Part shown: positions 7,793-15,319 of the stretch, one piece after another | How the letters are laid out: each line of letters begins with the position of its first letter | How positions within the stretch are numbered: position 1 is the stretch's first letter | Source of the DNA: Minisyncoccota bacterium | Lineage (GTDB): Bacteria > Patescibacteriota > Minisyncoccia > Phycocordibacterales > GCA-2747955 | Assembly: GCA_020629435.1 (NCBI GenBank) | Contig: JAHDDI010000002.1 | Span: forward strand, 1-33,333 | Direction of reading: 5' to 3' | DNA: 33,333 bases | Made by a program: the position numbers and the translations under genes | Notes under the pieces: model-generated | The model's database searches: none | The model's input: the letters and a program-made list of their open reading frames with translations, nothing else | What the model was told of the DNA's origin: nothing

Positions 7793-8185
7793 ATGAATGA
7801 CAAAATATCAGAGCTCTTGATAGGAATCAAAAATGCATCTTTGGTTGGTAAAACTCACGCATTTGTTCCTGCATCAAAGCTAAAAAAACAGGTATTGTTA
7901 GTACTCAAAAAACTTAACTACATCGACGATTTCGAAGAAGTAGGAGAGGGAGTAAAAAAACAATTCAAAATTGCCATTGCTTATAACAGCAAAGGCGCAC
8001 CTCGATTTTCAGATGTAAAACGGGTTTCGAAACTTTCGAAACGAGTTTACGTAGGATATCGAAACATCATGCCCGTTAAATACGGACATGGAAACATGAT
8101 TTTATCAACTCCAGAAGGTCTTATGACCGAAGCAGAAGCTCGAGACAAAAAGATTGGAGGAGAGGTATTATTTATTATTTGGTAA
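7793..8185 (+). CDS. rpsH: 30S ribosomal protein S8 (uS8)
   Basis: The 130-residue product starts 'MNDKISELLIGIKNAS' and ends 'GGEVLFIIW', the standard S8 ends. S8 binds helix 21 of 16S rRNA and in E. coli also represses its own operon. The ORF track begins at an upstream TTG (7787), but the ATG at 7793 fits the family start. It lies 12 bases after rpsN and 10 before rplF. Confidence 0.95.
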   Translation: MNDKISELLIGIKNASLVGKTHAFVPASKLKKQVLLVLKKLNYIDDFEEVGEGVKKQFKIAIAYNSKGAPRFSDVKRVSKLSKRVYVGYRNIMPVKYGHGNMILSTPEGLMTEAEARDKKIGGEVLFIIW

Positions 8186-8195
8186 CAGAAGTATT

Positions 8196-8729
8196 ATGAG
8201 TCGAATTGGAAAACAAGAAATTCAAATCCCGGCCGGTACAACTGTTACCGTGGACGGGTCTACTGTCTCTGTAAAAGGTAACTTAGGAGAACTGTCACGA
8301 ACATTTCGTGACGAAGTATCTATTAAAGTAGAAGAAAACACAGTTACTTTTGAACCTAAATCAGATTCACCACTTGCAAAAGCAATGTGGGGAACAGTAG
8401 CCAGCCATGTAAAAAACATGGTAGATGGAGTTAATACAAAATTTCAAAAAGTATTAGAAGTAGAAGGAGTTGGATTTCGTTCAGCAGTGAACGGAAATCA
8501 AGTAGTTCTTAATATCGGATTTTCACACCCTGTGGAAATGAATATCCCAGAAGGACTAGAAGTAACAGCAGAAAAAAATGTTATTACTATCGCCGGTATT
8601 GATAAAGAACTAGTTGGTTCGTTTGCGGCATCAGTGCGAAACAAGAAAAAACCAGAACCCTACAAAGGAAAAGGTATTAAATACAAAGGAGAGATTATTA
8701 AACGAAAACAAGGTAAAAAATCAGTATAG
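8196..8729 (+). CDS. rplF: 50S ribosomal protein L6 (uL6)
   Basis: The 177-residue product starts 'MSRIGKQEIQIPAGTTV' and has the two-fold L6 repeat, ending with the conserved 'NKKKPEPYKGKGIKYKGE' region. L6 lies near the sarcin-ricin loop of the 50S subunit. I use the ATG at 8196 rather than the track's start at 8154, which would overlap rpsH and add residues foreign to L6. No Shine-Dalgarno is visible. Confidence 0.95.
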   Translation: MSRIGKQEIQIPAGTTVTVDGSTVSVKGNLGELSRTFRDEVSIKVEENTVTFEPKSDSPLAKAMWGTVASHVKNMVDGVNTKFQKVLEVEGVGFRSAVNGNQVVLNIGFSHPVEMNIPEGLEVTAEKNVITIAGIDKELVGSFAASVRNKKKPEPYKGKGIKYKGEIIKRKQGKKSV

Positions 8730-8761
8730 AACTGACTATTACCTTGGAGCATTTGTTATAC

Positions 8762-8802
8762 AGACACGGTTGCTAAAGAAAGACACGGATTGCTTTAAAG
8801 AA
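8762..8802. repeat. Imperfect tandem repeat between rplF and rplR
   Basis: AGACACGGTTGCTAAAGAA (8762-8780) is followed at once by AGACACGGATTGCTTTAAAGAA (8781-8802). The second copy differs by three inserted bases. It fills half of an 86-base gap, the largest within the ribosomal operon. Confidence 0.75.
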
Positions 8803-8815
8803 CATACAAATTGTT

Positions 8816-9157
8816 ATGAACACAAAAGAAATAAAACGACAACGTCGACATACACGAGTTCGAAAGTCTATCGCATCAAAGGATGCACGACCTCGATTGT
8901 GTGTGCACCGATCTAACCGGTACGTTACCGGACAGATTATTGATGACTCAACATCAAAAACGTTGGCATACGTTACATCAAAAGGATTATCAGGAGACAC
9001 ATACACAGCGCGTGCAGCGTCTGCAGGTACTGCTATTGCTGAATTGGCAAAAACTGCAGGAGTCGAAAGGGTTGTATTTGACCGAGGGGGTTATCTATAC
9101 ACTGGACGAGTAAAGGCATTTGCAGAAGCAGCACGTAACGGTGGTCTAGAATTTTAA
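8816..9157 (+). CDS. rplR: 50S ribosomal protein L18 (uL18)
   Basis: The 113-residue product shows the basic N-terminus 'KRQRRHTRVRKSI', the 'RPRLCVHRSNRYV' block and the C-terminal 'FDRGGYLYTGRVKAFAEAAR', all standard for L18, which binds 5S rRNA. About nine of fourteen arginines are CGA codons, a bias seen across this operon. It is preceded by an 86-base gap with a tandem repeat. Confidence 0.95.
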   Translation: MNTKEIKRQRRHTRVRKSIASKDARPRLCVHRSNRYVTGQIIDDSTSKTLAYVTSKGLSGDTYTARAASAGTAIAELAKTAGVERVVFDRGGYLYTGRVKAFAEAARNGGLEF

Positions 9158-9168
9158 TTCCAATTGAT

Positions 9169-9837
9169 ATGACAGAAGAACAAAAAACACAAGATTCTGC
9201 AGAAGCAGTAGCAACAGCAGTTACAACTCCTGAAGCAACAACATCTTCAACAGAACAAAAGCCAGCAGAACAGAAAGACACTCGAGACAACAACAGAGGT
9301 GGATTTCGTGGACGTGGTGGACAAGGAGGGCGCCCAGGAGGACGTCCAGGAGGACGAGGTGGTCGACGACCACAGCGTCGTGAAAAACCAGAATTTGATC
9401 AAAAAATTGTGTCCTTACGACGAGTTACTCGTGTGATGGCAGGTGGACGACGATTCTCATTTTCATGTGCAATGGTTATTGGAGACCGAAAAGGACGAGT
9501 AGGATTCGGTATTGGAAAAGCAAACGACACTGCATTGGCAATCGACAAGGCAGTACGAATGGCAAAGAAAAACATGTTGACCATTAAGCGAACTGAAAAC
9601 AATTCTATCCCACACGATTCACAGGCAAAATACAAAGCATCAGAAGTATTGCTACGACCAGTTTCTGGTAAGGGGCTTGCTGCTGGTGGTGGAGTACGAA
9701 CTGTACTTGAGCTAGCAGGAATTGATGAGGTAGGAGGTAAGTTACTTTCTCGAAGTAAAAACAACATCAATAACAGTAAAGCAACATTAAAAGCCTTATT
9801 ACCTTTCGCAACAAACGGCGATAGTGTTAACCTATAG
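9169..9837 (+). CDS. rpsE: 30S ribosomal protein S5 (uS5) with RGG-rich N-terminal extension
   Basis: The S5 core starts about residue 75 ('FDQKIVSLRRVTRVMAGGRRFSF') and has the fold's 'GDRKGRVGFGIGKA' motif. The product is 222 residues, roughly 55-60 longer than a usual S5. The extra N-terminus is a Thr/Glu/Ala-rich acidic part followed by Arg/Gly repeats ('GGRPGGRPGGRGGRR'). S5 takes part in decoding fidelity and mRNA entry; the extension would lie near the mRNA entry side and could bind RNA (inference). No rpmD (L30) lies between this gene and rplO, as expected for CPR. Confidence 0.95.
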   Translation: MTEEQKTQDSAEAVATAVTTPEATTSSTEQKPAEQKDTRDNNRGGFRGRGGQGGRPGGRPGGRGGRRPQRREKPEFDQKIVSLRRVTRVMAGGRRFSFSCAMVIGDRKGRVGFGIGKANDTALAIDKAVRMAKKNMLTIKRTENNSIPHDSQAKYKASEVLLRPVSGKGLAAGGGVRTVLELAGIDEVGGKLLSRSKNNINNSKATLKALLPFATNGDSVNL

Positions 9838-9843
9838 AGTATT

Positions 9844-10290
9844 ATGCAAGTACACGACTTAAAAAAATCAACTCTCTCACGTGACTCAAAACGTGTGGGA
9901 CGAGGAGGAAAACGAGGAAAAACATCAGGAAAGGGGATGAAGGGTCAAAAAGCTCGACAAGGTAATTCGACTCGACCAGAATTGCGAGACATCATCAAGA
10001 AACTTCCTAAATTGAGAGGACAAGGAGTACATGGTAACCGAAACAAGGCTATCATGAAGAACACATTCGCAGTAAACGTTTCAACATTAGAATCTACATT
10101 CACAACAGGTGGACTAGTAACACCAAAAATTCTTGTAGAAAAAGGTGTGGCAAGCAAAGTAAGTGGAAAATTGCCTGAGGTGAAAATTCTTGGTGCAGGT
10201 GACATTTCTGTGAAAGTTGATATTGTAGGATGTAAGGTATCTGACACTGCACGTGAAAAAATCACTGCAGCTGGCGGAAGCGTAAAATAA
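9844..10290 (+). CDS. rplO: 50S ribosomal protein L15 (uL15)
   Basis: The 148-residue product has the typical extended basic Gly-rich N-terminus ('RVGRGGKRGKTSGKGMKGQKA') and a C-terminal globular domain. L15 is a 23S rRNA-binding protein important for late 50S assembly. Gaps of 6 bases on both sides place it in the same transcript as rpsE and secY. Confidence 0.95.
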   Translation: MQVHDLKKSTLSRDSKRVGRGGKRGKTSGKGMKGQKARQGNSTRPELRDIIKKLPKLRGQGVHGNRNKAIMKNTFAVNVSTLESTFTTGGLVTPKILVEKGVASKVSGKLPEVKILGAGDISVKVDIVGCKVSDTAREKITAAGGSVK

Positions 10291-10296
10291 AATTCT

Positions 10297-11577
10297 ATGA
10301 CATTCTCACAAAAACTTAAACTTATTTGGACTGATTCATCACTACGAAGTAAAATATTGTTTGTGTTGGGAGCATTGGTAGTATTCAGAATATTAGCAAA
10401 TATTCCGATTCCGGGTGTAGATGCAACAAGACTTGCTGCACTACTAGAGACATCAACAGGTGGGTTCTTGAATTTCTTGAATGTATTTTCAGGGGGAGGA
10501 TTGACCAGTATGTCTATAGTTATGCTTGGAGTGGGGCCATATATTACTGCATCAATTATTATGCAGCTAATGGGTATGATGTCTGCAAAGGTAAAAGAAA
10601 TCCAAACAGAACAAGGAGAAGCGGGGCGTGCGAAAATATCAATGTATTCTCGATTATTGTCAGTTCCACTGGCAGCAATCCAAGGGTTTGGACTATTGAA
10701 ACTTCTTCAGACGCAAGGAGTATTACCTGGACTGACTACTGCGGATTTGGCGACTAACTTGATTATTATTGTGGCAGGTTCAGTATTATTGATGTGGATC
10801 GGTGAACTGATTTCAGAATTTGGAATTGGTAACGGAGTATCTTTGGTTATCTTTGCGGGAATTATTTCTGCATTACCGGGTACTGCGTGGAATTTGTACC
10901 AGAACGTACTACTAGATCCATCTCAGATACCTGTAGTCATTGCATTTGTGTGTATTGCTGTGGTGATAATTTACGCCATTGTATTTATTACAGAGGCAGA
11001 ACGACCAGTGCCAATTCAGTACGCAAAATCATCACGTGGTGGTAAAACCGCTGGTGTAGTACAAAGCTACATGCCTTTGAAATTAAATCAGGCAGGAGTT
11101 ATCCCAATCATTTTTGCAATATCAGTATTGGTATTTCCTCAGATGATTGCTGGATTCTTGGCAGTTTCGGAAAATGAAGCTGTGCGAAATGGAGCTTTGG
11201 CTGTATCTGGATTCTTGGCAAACACATGGTGGTATGGTGGAATTTACTTTATATTAGTAGTACTATTTACTTACTTCTATACAGCGGTAACTTTTGAACC
11301 AAAAACTGTTGCAGAACGACTACAAAAGTCAGGAGCATTTGTACCTGGTATTCGACCAGGATCTCAAACAGAGCAGTATTTGGGCGAAGTGGTAACGAAA
11401 ATTACACTATTTGGAGCATTGTTCTTGGGTACCGTAGCGGTATTACCGATTGTTATTCAGGGAATAACAGGGTATCAAGCACTTGCGATCGGAGGAACTG
11501 GTATTTTGATCGTTGTTTCTGTGTTGATTGATCTTGTTAAAAAGATTGATGCGCAAGTGACAATGAGAGAATACTAA
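10297..11577 (+). CDS. secY: Preprotein translocase channel subunit SecY
   Basis: The 426-residue protein has ten membrane helices, the plug-region motif 'ANIPIPGVDATRLA', the 'GGGLTSMSIVMLGVGPYITASI' region and the cytoplasmic loop 'ERPVPIQYAKSSRGG' that contacts ribosome and SecA. It forms the SecYEG channel that exports the many signal-peptide proteins of this window. It is the last gene of the ribosomal operon, with a strong terminator 18 bases after its stop. Confidence 0.97.
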   Translation: MTFSQKLKLIWTDSSLRSKILFVLGALVVFRILANIPIPGVDATRLAALLETSTGGFLNFLNVFSGGGLTSMSIVMLGVGPYITASIIMQLMGMMSAKVKEIQTEQGEAGRAKISMYSRLLSVPLAAIQGFGLLKLLQTQGVLPGLTTADLATNLIIIVAGSVLLMWIGELISEFGIGNGVSLVIFAGIISALPGTAWNLYQNVLLDPSQIPVVIAFVCIAVVIIYAIVFITEAERPVPIQYAKSSRGGKTAGVVQSYMPLKLNQAGVIPIIFAISVLVFPQMIAGFLAVSENEAVRNGALAVSGFLANTWWYGGIYFILVVLFTYFYTAVTFEPKTVAERLQKSGAFVPGIRPGSQTEQYLGEVVTKITLFGALFLGTVAVLPIVIQGITGYQALAIGGTGILIVVSVLIDLVKKIDAQVTMREY

Positions 11578-11595
11578 GACACAATATCTGTCTAT

Positions 11596-11628
11596 AAAAA
11601 ACAATCCGATAGTTCGGATTGTTTTTTA
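11596..11628 (+). terminator. Intrinsic terminator after secY
   Basis: AAAAAACAATCCGA, loop TAGT, TCGGATTGTTTTTT. Nine-pair core stem plus A/T extension with a T tract. Confidence 0.9.
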
Positions 11629-11643
11629 TTAGGATAAGTAGCG

Positions 11644-11672
11644 TTGTATAAGCGGTATTGAATTGTTATTAT
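11644..11672 (+). promoter_or_regulatory. Promoter of the 11680 / prepilin pair (leaderless)
   Basis: TTGTAT (11644-11649), 17-base spacer, TATTAT (11667-11672), then 7 bases to the ATG at 11680. Confidence 0.6.
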
Positions 11673-11679
11673 TGTAGTA

Positions 11680-11871
11680 ATGACAGAAAAATTGATTAGT
11701 TGGACAACTAGAGTAATAACTGGAGATGAGGCCATATCTCGTGCACTAGTAATGTTTTTAGCCATAACCATGATAGCTCTTTCTGCATATTTTTTCTTGA
11801 AGGATAAAGCAAATCAATCGAACATTACGATAGGAGAAGAATCAGAACAATTATTACCAAGTGAATTATAG
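11680..11871 (+). CDS. Small single-pass membrane protein
   Basis: The 63-residue product has one central hydrophobic helix ('ALVMFLAITMIALSAYFFL') between a basic N-terminus and an acidic C-terminus ('GEESEQLLPSEL'). I do not recognise it. It ends 4 bases before the ATG of the prepilin-like gene and shares its promoter, so it may be an accessory membrane protein of that pilin. Confidence 0.6.
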   Translation: MTEKLISWTTRVITGDEAISRALVMFLAITMIALSAYFFLKDKANQSNITIGEESEQLLPSEL

Positions 11872-11875
11872 CTAT

Positions 11876-12481
11876 ATGAAAAAAACACCTACTTCTAAAT
11901 TAATACTAACAAAATCTGCATTCACCTTGATAGAGCTATTGGTGGTTATTGGAATTATTGGAATTTTGGCCGCAGTTACATTGGGAAGTATGCAAAACGC
12001 ACGAGACCGTGGTGAGGCGGCAAAGGTAGTAGGTGACGTAAAGTTAATAAAAGGGGCACTACAGTTCCGGTATTCTGACAATACTCAATACCCTACAGAA
12101 GAGCAAATTGAAACTGATTATCCTGCGCTGGTGGGGCAGACAAAATCAATCAATAATTTGATTGCGGCCGATGTGTTTGATGGTAAATTTACTAATGCAC
12201 CGATTTCTCGAATTGGTACAGCTGATTATGTGTATGATGCAGACGCTAGTGATGGGGCAACGAATTACGACATGACTGACTGCGGGAATTACACAAATAA
12301 TGAGTATGGAGTAAATATCATTATACCCAATGCAATTTCATCTGATCCAAATATTGTGAGCCAACTAGACGGATTAATTGATTCAAATGATGGATTAGAT
12401 TGTGGATTTATCAGACGGGCAAGTGGGGTTGATAATAATCTACTGTACACTATTTCGGTTAATCCAGCTCAGTTTCCATAG
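11876..12481 (+). CDS. Type IV prepilin / pseudopilin-like protein
   Basis: The 201-residue product carries the class III signal 'KSAFTLIELLVVIGIIGILAA': a short basic leader, the cleavage site before Phe, Glu at +5 and the hydrophobic assembly helix. The position before the cut is Ala, where prepilin peptidases strongly prefer Gly. The C-terminal domain has cysteines ('TDCGNYT', 'LDCGF') that could form a pilin-type disulfide. I start at ATG 11876, 4 bases after the upstream stop, not the GTG at 11861 that overlaps it. No other pilus genes are in the window, so it may be a minor pilin or pseudopilin served by machinery elsewhere. Confidence 0.85.
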   Translation: MKKTPTSKLILTKSAFTLIELLVVIGIIGILAAVTLGSMQNARDRGEAAKVVGDVKLIKGALQFRYSDNTQYPTEEQIETDYPALVGQTKSINNLIAADVFDGKFTNAPISRIGTADYVYDADASDGATNYDMTDCGNYTNNEYGVNIIIPNAISSDPNIVSQLDGLIDSNDGLDCGFIRRASGVDNNLLYTISVNPAQFP

Positions 12482-12499
12482 AGGGCACACATAACAATA

Positions 12500-12508
12500 T
12501 GATACAAT
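12500..12508 (+). promoter_or_regulatory. Extended -10 promoter of adk-map (leaderless)
   Basis: TGA-TACAAT (12500-12508), 6 bases before the ATG at 12515. No convincing -35, as often with extended -10 promoters. Confidence 0.6.
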
Positions 12509-12514
12509 GCCTGT

Positions 12515-13102
12515 ATGAACTCACAGGTATTTATTATTATTGGAAAATCAGGATCAGGTAAGGGAACACAGGCAGAATTGTTAGCAGAAAAAATAAAAAA
12601 AGCGGGTGGTGATGTGCACCATCTTGAGATGGGGGACGCGTTTAGATCTTTTTTGCGTGAAAGTAATTACACGGCACAGCAGTCAAAAAACATAGCCCTT
12701 GCAGGTGAATTACAACCCGATTTTTTGGCAAATTATTTTTATACAGAAGAATTTATTAAATATTTTAATGGTGAGCGAAATTTTATTTTGGACGGTACCC
12801 CACGTACAAAACGGCAAGCGCGTATCATGGATGGAACATTGCGTTTTTATGGCGTGACAAATCCAATTGTAATTCACCTCAGCGTGTCAGACGATTCGGT
12901 AATAGAACGAATGCAAGCACGGAGTCGTAGTGACGATCAGATAGAAGCGATTAAAACAAGATTGGCATGGTTTGAACGGGACACATTACGGGCATTGGAG
13001 TTTTTCGAGAAACATGACGATTACTATACAAATATTGTTTTGGATGGTAATCGGTCGGTCGAGGATATACATCAGGAATTACTGAATAAAATTGAAATAT
13101 AA
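12515..13102 (+). CDS. adk: Adenylate kinase-family nucleoside monophosphate kinase (short, no LID insert)
   Basis: The 195-residue protein has the P-loop 'GKSGSGKGTQ', the NMP-binding segment 'EMGDAFR', the 'ILDGTPRTKRQA' motif (usually LDGFPRT) and the 'RSDDQIEAIKTRL' block. The long zinc-finger LID insert of bacterial AdkA is absent, so this is the short form. It would make ADP from AMP and ATP. The position between secY and map is the usual place of adk, supporting the name over UMP/CMP kinase. It overlaps map by one base (TAATG). Confidence 0.85.
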   Translation: MNSQVFIIIGKSGSGKGTQAELLAEKIKKAGGDVHHLEMGDAFRSFLRESNYTAQQSKNIALAGELQPDFLANYFYTEEFIKYFNGERNFILDGTPRTKRQARIMDGTLRFYGVTNPIVIHLSVSDDSVIERMQARSRSDDQIEAIKTRLAWFERDTLRALEFFEKHDDYYTNIVLDGNRSVEDIHQELLNKIEI

Positions 13103-13875
13103 TGAAGCACGTCTATTCACAACAAGAAATAGAATCTATCCGTGAAGGGGGAAAAAAATTGTCTCAAATCATGAAAGATTTAGGTAATTTTTTGTATGTT
13201 GGAATGACAGTACATGAAATAGAAATGAAAGCCAGAGAGCTAATTATTGCCGTAGGAGCCAGTTCTGCAACAATAGGATACAAAACTGAGGGTGCAAAAA
13301 CAGCGTTTCCGTCAGCAGCGTGTGTGTCTGTTAACGAAGAGGTGGCCCATGGTATTGCGTTTGAGTCAAAAAAAATAATACGATCAGGAGACGTGGTATC
13401 AATCGATATAGTCATTAAGTACCAAGGCGTCTTTGTCGATATTTGCAGAACATATGGTGTTGGTGCGTTGTCACCTGATTCACAGCGCCTGATCGCAACC
13501 GCTAGAGCAGTAACTGACGCAGCGATTGCAATGGCAGTTGCTGGAAATACGGTCAATGACATTGGGATTGCTGCGGAATCAACTGCAAAAGAAAATAACT
13601 GCAGCACAATCAAAGAATTAGGTGGACATGGGGTAGGTAAGAAAATTCACATGGCGCCATTTGTGCCAAATTTTGCCCATTCTGGATACAAGGATCCAGT
13701 TGTAGCTGGTATGGTGTTAGCGATTGAGCCAATTGTGTCATTAGGTGATTGGCGAATAGATTTAGGGTCCGATGGGTGGGTTTTTACAACCAGAGACCAG
13801 GCGCGTACTGCACAGTTTGAAGAAACAGTGATAGTAACAGAAGACGGCCAAGAAATAGTAACGGCCGATAATTAA
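13102..13875 (+). CDS. map: Methionine aminopeptidase, type I
   Basis: The 257-residue product has the five metal ligands in order: two Asp ('SIDIVIKYQGVFVDICRT'), His ('GGHGVGKKIH'), and two Glu ('LAIEPIV', 'QFEETVIV'). It removes the initiator Met from new proteins. It has no N-terminal zinc-finger extension. Start and adk stop overlap as TAATG, indicating translational coupling. Confidence 0.95.
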   Translation: MKHVYSQQEIESIREGGKKLSQIMKDLGNFLYVGMTVHEIEMKARELIIAVGASSATIGYKTEGAKTAFPSAACVSVNEEVAHGIAFESKKIIRSGDVVSIDIVIKYQGVFVDICRTYGVGALSPDSQRLIATARAVTDAAIAMAVAGNTVNDIGIAAESTAKENNCSTIKELGGHGVGKKIHMAPFVPNFAHSGYKDPVVAGMVLAIEPIVSLGDWRIDLGSDGWVFTTRDQARTAQFEETVIVTEDGQEIVTADN

Positions 13876-13880
13876 AAAAT

Positions 13881-14753
13881 ATGTTGCAAGCAATAAAGAA
13901 ACACACAAAAGCAATAAATCGAGAAATCAAACGGTTAGGGAAAAATGGCTGGACTATTGATGATGTGAAATATTTACTAGATGACTCTAAAACAACACGT
14001 GCTAATTACTATTTTGATCTGGTTATTACAGGTCTGATACTTCTTTCGTGTTTGTTATATGTGGTATTGACTTATCTCGAGCCAGGAACAATAGAGTACT
14101 TGTTTGTGTTAAGTGCGGAAATTGTTCTTATGGTATTTTTCACCATTGAATATATTTTAAGAATTCAATTCGAAAAAAAACCGACTGACTATTTAGTATC
14201 AGGGTATGGAATCTTTGACTTCTTGGCGGTTGTTCCGTTCTGGCTTTCATTTTTAATACCTGGGTTTGGAGGAATGCAATTCTTGCGAGTATTGCGAGTA
14301 TTCAAGCTGTATAGATTTTTTGCAAAATATCTTGATAATGACAATATCAAGAAGGAGATTGCATCGCGTATTTTAATTACCAAAATGATTTTTACGCTTG
14401 GAGTGTTGTTGTTTATCTCGGCCGGTATGATCTATACTTTTGAAACTCCTGTTAATCAGAACATAAACACTTTTGATGATGCGCTATATTTTTCTCTAGT
14501 GACAGTGACCACGGTTGGTTTTGGAGATATCACGCCTGAGTCGGGCGTGGGGCGTGTAGTGGTAATGATAATGGTTCTGGCCAGCATACTGGTGATACCA
14601 GTGTATGTTGCGTCATTATTACGTTCGTATATGTCTCATTCAGGGAAGCGAGCCACCACCTGTCCAAAGTGTGGTCTGAAATACCATGATGAAAATGCAG
14701 TGCACTGCAAAATGTGCGGAGAAATTATCTATCAGGAATACGATGACCAATAA
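13881..14753 (+). CDS. Voltage-gated potassium channel with C-terminal zinc ribbon
   Basis: Six membrane helices: S1-S4 in residues ~40-150 with a voltage-sensor S4 of regularly spaced Arg ('FLRVLRVFKLYRFF'), then S5, the pore loop 'TVTTVGFGDITP' with the K+ selectivity filter, and S6. Residues ~263-282 form a zinc ribbon ('CPKCGLKYHDENAVHCKMCG') on the cytoplasmic side. It is close to the KvAP type. It starts 5 bases after map, so it is probably co-transcribed with adk-map, an unusual neighbour. Leaving the metal ribbon as a gating or assembly element is inference. Confidence 0.9.
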   Translation: MLQAIKKHTKAINREIKRLGKNGWTIDDVKYLLDDSKTTRANYYFDLVITGLILLSCLLYVVLTYLEPGTIEYLFVLSAEIVLMVFFTIEYILRIQFEKKPTDYLVSGYGIFDFLAVVPFWLSFLIPGFGGMQFLRVLRVFKLYRFFAKYLDNDNIKKEIASRILITKMIFTLGVLLFISAGMIYTFETPVNQNINTFDDALYFSLVTVTTVGFGDITPESGVGRVVVMIMVLASILVIPVYVASLLRSYMSHSGKRATTCPKCGLKYHDENAVHCKMCGEIIYQEYDDQ

Positions 14754-14815
14754 ATTGTTTATTCTACATTTTGTGTTATAAATATATAAATTGATACTTT
14801 GTAGAGGAACTCAAA

Positions 14816-15214
14816 ATGTCTGCAGAAAGAATTACCCCGCTCGGAACACAGGTTGTTCACTATACTGACGGATTTGATGTCAAGAGTTTGCTTTGCAAGC
14901 GGCATGAAATCCCACTCTCGATGGATTGTGCCTGCAGGGTTACTCTGAGTTTGGAAATTGGAAAAACCTTGTTTAGTTTTGTTGAGAGAACTACATGTGG
15001 AGCTCGCGACAAAAATTGTGTTGTTCCAGATGGCAGCAAGAAGGGGCTTGATTTGCTCCGTAATGTTTTGCGCAGTATTGGGATTGAACCGAATGATGCA
15101 AATATGGACAGCTTCTTTCCAGAGGGGTTGCCTTCGTTTGACGTCATGGAGCGAATTGCTCAGTGGAGACAACAAGGACATGCACAAGCCGGACCAGGTG
15201 GTGTTCTGGTTTAA
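14816..15214 (+). CDS. Shine-Dalgarno-led small protein of unknown function
   Basis: The 132-residue soluble product has five Cys in the first half ('LLCKRH', 'DCACRV', 'TTCGARDKNC'), which may bind a metal, and a Gly-rich end. I recognise no family. A clear ribosome binding site (AGAGGAAC, 5 bases before ATG) makes it unlike nearly all genes in this window. Base and codon use is also richer in G and C than its neighbours. It may be a recent acquisition. Overlapping minus-strand ORFs lack such signals. Confidence 0.7.
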   Translation: MSAERITPLGTQVVHYTDGFDVKSLLCKRHEIPLSMDCACRVTLSLEIGKTLFSFVERTTCGARDKNCVVPDGSKKGLDLLRNVLRSIGIEPNDANMDSFFPEGLPSFDVMERIAQWRQQGHAQAGPGGVLV

Positions 15215-15220
15215 CTAGTT

Positions 15221-15245
15221 CGGAGCGCAAATTGTTTGCGCTTCG
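15221..15245 (+). ncRNA. Strong inter-gene hairpin 1
   Basis: CGGAGCGCAAA, loop TTG, TTTGCGCTTCG: eleven pairs including one G-U, directly after the stop of 14816..15214. No T tract follows, so it is not a standard terminator; it may protect or regulate the transcript. Confidence 0.5.
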
Positions 15246-15260
15246 GATCTCGATCTTGTT

Positions 15261-15278
15261 CATCACCGAAAGGTGGTG
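15261..15278 (+). ncRNA. Inter-gene hairpin 2 with GAAA tetraloop
   Basis: CATCACC-GAAA-GGTGGTG: seven pairs (one G-U) closed by a GNRA tetraloop, between hairpin 1 and the start of the next small gene. Part of a structured leader or spacer. Confidence 0.5.
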
Positions 15279-15319
15279 GGTAAGACAGAGATGAACTTTA
15301 ATTGAAGAGGTTGCTACCG

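Noticed and set aside
8614-8916. 100-aa plus-strand ORF across the rplF-rplR gap
   Set aside because: It overlaps both ribosomal genes in another frame and has no family features.
14759-15187. Minus-strand ORFs of 142 and 95 aa opposite 14816..15214
   Set aside because: They lack a promoter or ribosome-binding site, while the plus-strand gene has a clear Shine-Dalgarno; they are shadows.
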